A DNA stretch of 35,784 nt, from NCBI GenBank assembly GCA_944385625.1, contig CALWXZ010000012.1, forward strand, positions 1 through 35,784, given 5' to 3'. The position numbers and the translations under genes were made by a program. Positions 33,136 through 35,784 of this stretch are shown piece by piece. Position 1 is the first letter of the stretch, and each line of letters starts with the position of its first letter. The DNA is from an uncultured Flavonifractor sp. (GTDB taxonomy: Bacteria > Bacillota > Clostridia > Oscillospirales > Oscillospiraceae). Below the pieces are notes generated by a model. It saw only the letters and a program-made list of their open reading frames with translations. It searched no databases and was not told where the DNA came from.

Positions 33136-33603
33136 ATGACGTTGGGAGAGCTGAAAGGCGGTTTCTTTGGATACCGGAAGGCCGGCGTGTATCAGTATAT
33201 CATCGAACTGGAGGAGCAGTTTGCCGCGAAGCTGGAGGCGATGGGGGAGAACACCAGGAAGCTGGAGGCGCAGTATCAGCGCCGGATCGGGCAGCTGGAG
33301 CAGGAGCGGGACGAGGCCAGGCGGCAGTGCCAGCTCCTGCTCCAGGCGGAGGAGCAGCGGCAGCAATCCGAGGCGGAACAGCGGCAGGAACAGCTCCGCT
33401 TGCAGGAGGAGACTCAACAGCAGAGCCAGCTGCTGGCCCAATACCGCCGCCAGGTGGAGCAGATGCGGGAGATGTTCCGGGCCATGCTGGCCGAGGTGGA
33501 CGGGAAGGCGGAGGCGTTGGACAAGCAGCTGGAGCGCGTGCAGGAGGCCTGTCCCGAACATAATCTTTCGCTGTTCCAACGTAAGACGGAACAGCCGGCA
33601 TAG
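33136..33603 (+). CDS. Small DivIVA-like coiled-coil protein
   Basis: This 155-residue soluble protein opens with TLGELKGGFFGYRKAGVYQYIIELEEQF, which resembles the membrane-curvature-binding N-terminus of DivIVA/GpsB proteins (F-x-G-Y-x-x-x-x-V-x-x-Y/F). A long coiled coil rich in Gln, Glu and Arg follows at about 25-140. No enzyme motif is present. A protein of this kind could place the synthase at a pole or septum. The similarity is short, so this is a moderate call. The start at 33136 fits AGGAGG at 33121-33126. Confidence 0.72.
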   Translation: MTLGELKGGFFGYRKAGVYQYIIELEEQFAAKLEAMGENTRKLEAQYQRRIGQLEQERDEARRQCQLLLQAEEQRQQSEAEQRQEQLRLQEETQQQSQLLAQYRRQVEQMREMFRAMLAEVDGKAEALDKQLERVQEACPEHNLSLFQRKTEQPA

Positions 33604-33620
33604 GATCAGGGGAGAGAGAC

Positions 33621-35435
33621 GTGGGAGAAAAGATTGTGATCTATGTGGCAGGCAATCCAGACGGGTACCCCTTGGAGTATTACGATCCTGCCGCGGAGTG
33701 CTACCAGGGCGTGATCCCCCAGCTGCTTCGAAAGTTTTCCGCCGGGAGCGACTACGAAGTGCTGTATTACAGCCCGGACGGCGGGGACCAGCGGGAGCAT
33801 CTGGCCCAAAATCTCCAGGTGGATCTTCTGTCCGGTTATCGGGAAGGGGAGGTCCTTCCCGACCACAGGGAGGAGGTAGTCATCTTCTCCACCGTGTATG
33901 AGGGGCAGCGGCAGAACTACTGCCTCTGCCTGACTCAGGCGGCGCCGCCTGAGTTGAAGGGGGATCTGGAGGCCTTCTTTCAAGCGGTACCCCAGGAGGA
34001 GATCAGCGGAATTCTGATGGAGCAATCCGCAAGTCAGCCCCGGGATTTGACGGGGTTCTATCTCACTATAGGCGGACTGGCCCTGGGCGCGGCCCTGTTG
34101 GCTTGTGCGCTGATTCTGGCGGTGCGCCGGTATCGGAAGCGGCTGCGCAACGCGGAACGCATGGTAAAGACGGACGAGGTCACCGGGCTGGGTAACTATG
34201 ACTATCTGCTCCACCAATATCAAAAGCGCATCAACGCGCACAACAGGGTGCTCTACAGCCTGGTCTATTTCTATGTGGACCTGGACAGCCTGCGCCGCTC
34301 AGGCGGCAACGGGGAGGCCGACCAGTTTTTGAACTACTGCGGGAGGCTGCTGGAGAACTGTACGGCCGGCGCGGATATACTGGCCAGGGTTTCCGACCGG
34401 GGATTTGTATTGCTGAAATATTCCAGCAATGAGGACACTTTGCAAGAAGAGCTGCGTCCTCTGTTCGAGCAGGTCCATGGATATTCCCAGACTTATGGAA
34501 AATCCTTTGAGGTTAACCTGTCGGCGGGGGTTTGCCAGCTGAAACAGGAGGATCAGAATCTGAAGGATCTGATTTTCAGCGCCGCTCAGGGCGCCCGTGA
34601 GGCCTGGCGGAATAAGGAGGACCTGGTGCTCTGCACCAGCCAGATGCGTCAAAAACTTGCAGAGGAGCGGAACCTGCAAAACAGCCTGGACGGGGCGCTG
34701 GCACAGCATGAATTTGAATTGTATCTCCAGTTCTATGTAGACGCCCACAACTTCCAGATCATGGGGGGCGAGGCGCTGTCCCGCTGGAAACACCCGCAGA
34801 AAGGCGTCCTGTCGCCGGATGTCTTTATCCCGATGCTGGAGCGGACGGGTGTCATCTACAAGCTGGACTACTATTGTCTGGAGGAGTCGTGCAGGTTCCT
34901 GGACGAGCTGATGGAGAAGGGAATCGACCGGTTTTTCGTATCCTGCAACTTTTCCCGGGATACCTTTGCGGCAGAGGATTTTGTGCGCCGGTGCAAGCAG
35001 ATTATAGAGCCCCATCGGTTCCCCAGGGAACTGCTTATCTTTGAATTGACGGAGAGCGTGTCGGAAAAGCACGCCGCCCAGATCAGGCAAAATATGCTGG
35101 CCCTCAAGGATTACGGGGTGCGCATTGCGTTGGATGACTTTGGAGAGGGGTTCAGTTCCTTTCACGATCTGCAGCAGTATCCGGTGGATGGACTCAAACT
35201 GGACAAGGGCTTGGTCACAAGCATTTCCACCAAACCCGGTATGGCAATTCTGAGGGCCATGGTCCAGGTGGGACATGAGCTGGGGCTGACCATCCTGGCG
35301 GAAGGGGTGGAGAGTGAGGAACAGGTCAAGGCGCTGCAGGCCATCTACTGCGACGTCATACAGGGCTTCCGCTTTCACCGGCCCATCCCGGCCCAGGTTG
35401 CCCAGGAAATGATTCTCCACCGCATGAGCCGTTGA
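33621..35435 (+). CDS. c-di-GMP phosphodiesterase: degenerate GGDEF plus intact EAL
   Basis: This 604-residue protein begins with a GTG after GGGGAGAGA. Residues 1-140 look like part of a bacterial solute-binding fold (IVIYVAGNPDGYPLEYYD), but no signal peptide precedes it and it is shorter than the usual 220 residues. One membrane helix follows at about 147-170, then a GGDEF domain at about 180-330 with SDRGF in place of the signature, which cannot make c-di-GMP. The EAL domain at about 345-600 keeps all catalytic motifs: GGEALSRW, NFS, ELTES, DDFGEGFSS, LKLDK, EGVE and QGF. It should cleave c-di-GMP to pGpG. As the last gene of a riboswitch-activated operon it would lower the signal that turned it on. 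Confidence 0.9.
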   Translation: MGEKIVIYVAGNPDGYPLEYYDPAAECYQGVIPQLLRKFSAGSDYEVLYYSPDGGDQREHLAQNLQVDLLSGYREGEVLPDHREEVVIFSTVYEGQRQNYCLCLTQAAPPELKGDLEAFFQAVPQEEISGILMEQSASQPRDLTGFYLTIGGLALGAALLACALILAVRRYRKRLRNAERMVKTDEVTGLGNYDYLLHQYQKRINAHNRVLYSLVYFYVDLDSLRRSGGNGEADQFLNYCGRLLENCTAGADILARVSDRGFVLLKYSSNEDTLQEELRPLFEQVHGYSQTYGKSFEVNLSAGVCQLKQEDQNLKDLIFSAAQGAREAWRNKEDLVLCTSQMRQKLAEERNLQNSLDGALAQHEFELYLQFYVDAHNFQIMGGEALSRWKHPQKGVLSPDVFIPMLERTGVIYKLDYYCLEESCRFLDELMEKGIDRFFVSCNFSRDTFAAEDFVRRCKQIIEPHRFPRELLIFELTESVSEKHAAQIRQNMLALKDYGVRIALDDFGEGFSSFHDLQQYPVDGLKLDKGLVTSISTKPGMAILRAMVQVGHELGLTILAEGVESEEQVKALQAIYCDVIQGFRFHRPIPAQVAQEMILHRMSR

Positions 35436-35485
35436 GCGGAGGGCACGGACAGGTGTCCGGAACCGGCTTGCCTTTTGGAGCAGAT

Positions 35486-35505
35486 GGTTGAAGCAAACGA
35501 CCAAT
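35486..35505 (+). repeat. 20-bp repeat, copy 2
   Basis: The stretch beginning GGTTGAAGCAAAC matches the sequence at the sigK breakpoint (7363-7382) except for one base, in the same orientation. The arms GGTTG and CGACC form an imperfect dyad. It lies 50 nt after the EAL gene in non-coding sequence. Confidence 0.55.
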
Positions 35506-35591
35506 CCGAGTGTACCGGCGGGGCAAAACTATCGTTTTTTCCTGATCTTCCATTTGCTTACCCTCCGCTCCTCCTGGCTGGCGCTCAAATG

Positions 35592-35632
35592 AAAACGGCG
35601 GAAGCAACAATTTAGTTGCCTCCGCCGTTTTT
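35592..35632. terminator. Bidirectional terminator closing the exopolysaccharide operon
   Basis: AAAACGGCGGAAGCAAC and GTTGCCTCCGCCGTTTT form a 17-bp stem with one mismatch and a 6-nt loop, with T tails in both directions. It lies between the plus-strand EAL gene and a minus-strand gene end. The 35436-35591 stretch before it holds the 20-bp repeat and no gene that I can support. Confidence 0.88.
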
Positions 35633-35694
35633 ATTGCTGAGGATACCGGGCTTTAAGTGAGTACATTTGCTGGACATCAATTCATGGCCATGTT

Positions 35695-35784
35695 CTAATC
35701 TTCCTGGTTTTCAAAGAGCAGCCGGTAGTCCCCCGCCTCGTGGAGATACACCGCCTCCAGGTCCTCATCCGCCCAGGCTTGGTC
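35695..35784 (-). CDS. 3' end of an unidentified minus-strand gene (partial)
   Basis: Read from the window edge, the minus strand gives 29 residues (DQAWADEDLEAVYLHEAGDY..., ending FENQED) and a TAG stop. Base usage and GC-rich third positions resemble the real genes of the window, and a bidirectional terminator lies 60 bp downstream of the stop. The fragment is too short to name. Confidence 0.5.
   Translation of the reverse strand, partial: DQAWADEDLEAVYLHEAGDYRLLFENQED

Noticed and set aside
7363..35505. The whole 28 kb between the repeats as a sigK-interrupting skin prophage
   Set aside because: No recombinase, phage or conjugation gene is present, and the rest of sigK does not follow the second repeat. 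A breakpoint scar or dispersed repeat is more likely, so only the repeat itself is reported.

Overview
The window looks like chromosomal DNA from a GC-rich, Gram-positive, endospore-forming gut clostridium of the Oscillospiraceae type (Flavonifractor / Lawsonibacter-like). The evidence is strong Shine-Dalgarno sites, near-consensus sigma-A promoters, T-tailed intrinsic terminators, a sigma-K gene fragment, an S-layer-homology (SLH) protein, and protein families typical of that group. The genus is an inference. No rRNA, tRNA, CRISPR array, transposase or integrase was seen.

Layout. (1) 1-4,860 is metabolic: the tail of an upstream gene, a beta-keto acid cleavage enzyme (DUF849/BKACE) paired with a phosphotriesterase-family hydrolase, then a split transketolase (two subunits) coupled to a HAD phosphatase. 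(2) 4,880-7,113 holds a MATE exporter and a divergent MerR regulator, with a textbook 19-bp-spacer MerR promoter between them. (3) 7,114-7,690 is a gene graveyard: a truncated sigK, an AT-richer remnant, and a decayed ECF sigma factor. (4) 7,681-18,818 holds a LytTR regulator with an NTF2-like domain, followed by a 9,963-bp gene for a 3,320-residue secreted SLH surface protein. (5) 18,929-19,798 is a lone radical SAM gene.

(6) 19,858-35,632 is the most interesting part: a self-contained cyclic-di-GMP circuit. A 7-TM GGDEF diguanylate cyclase, a hybrid histidine kinase, a response regulator with an HD-GYP phosphodiesterase, and an HPt protein form one operon. Within 0-10 nt of the HPt stop codon begins a GEMM-I (c-di-GMP-I) riboswitch, whose P1 3' strand is shared with a strong intrinsic terminator. 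Behind that terminator lie eight closely packed genes: VTC-domain protein, DUF4956 membrane protein, CotH kinase-like protein, membrane-anchored clan-GH-A-like glycoside hydrolase, HEAT-repeat membrane protein, processive GT2 polysaccharide synthase without a PilZ domain, a small DivIVA-like coiled-coil protein, and a protein with a degenerate GGDEF and an intact EAL domain. I read this as a synthase-dependent exopolysaccharide or biofilm system whose transcription is gated by c-di-GMP at the RNA level. The enzymes that make and destroy the signal are encoded on both sides of the switch.

(7) 35,436-35,784 holds a 20-bp sequence repeated from the sigK breakpoint (19/20 identical), a terminator, and the 3' end of an unidentified minus-strand gene.
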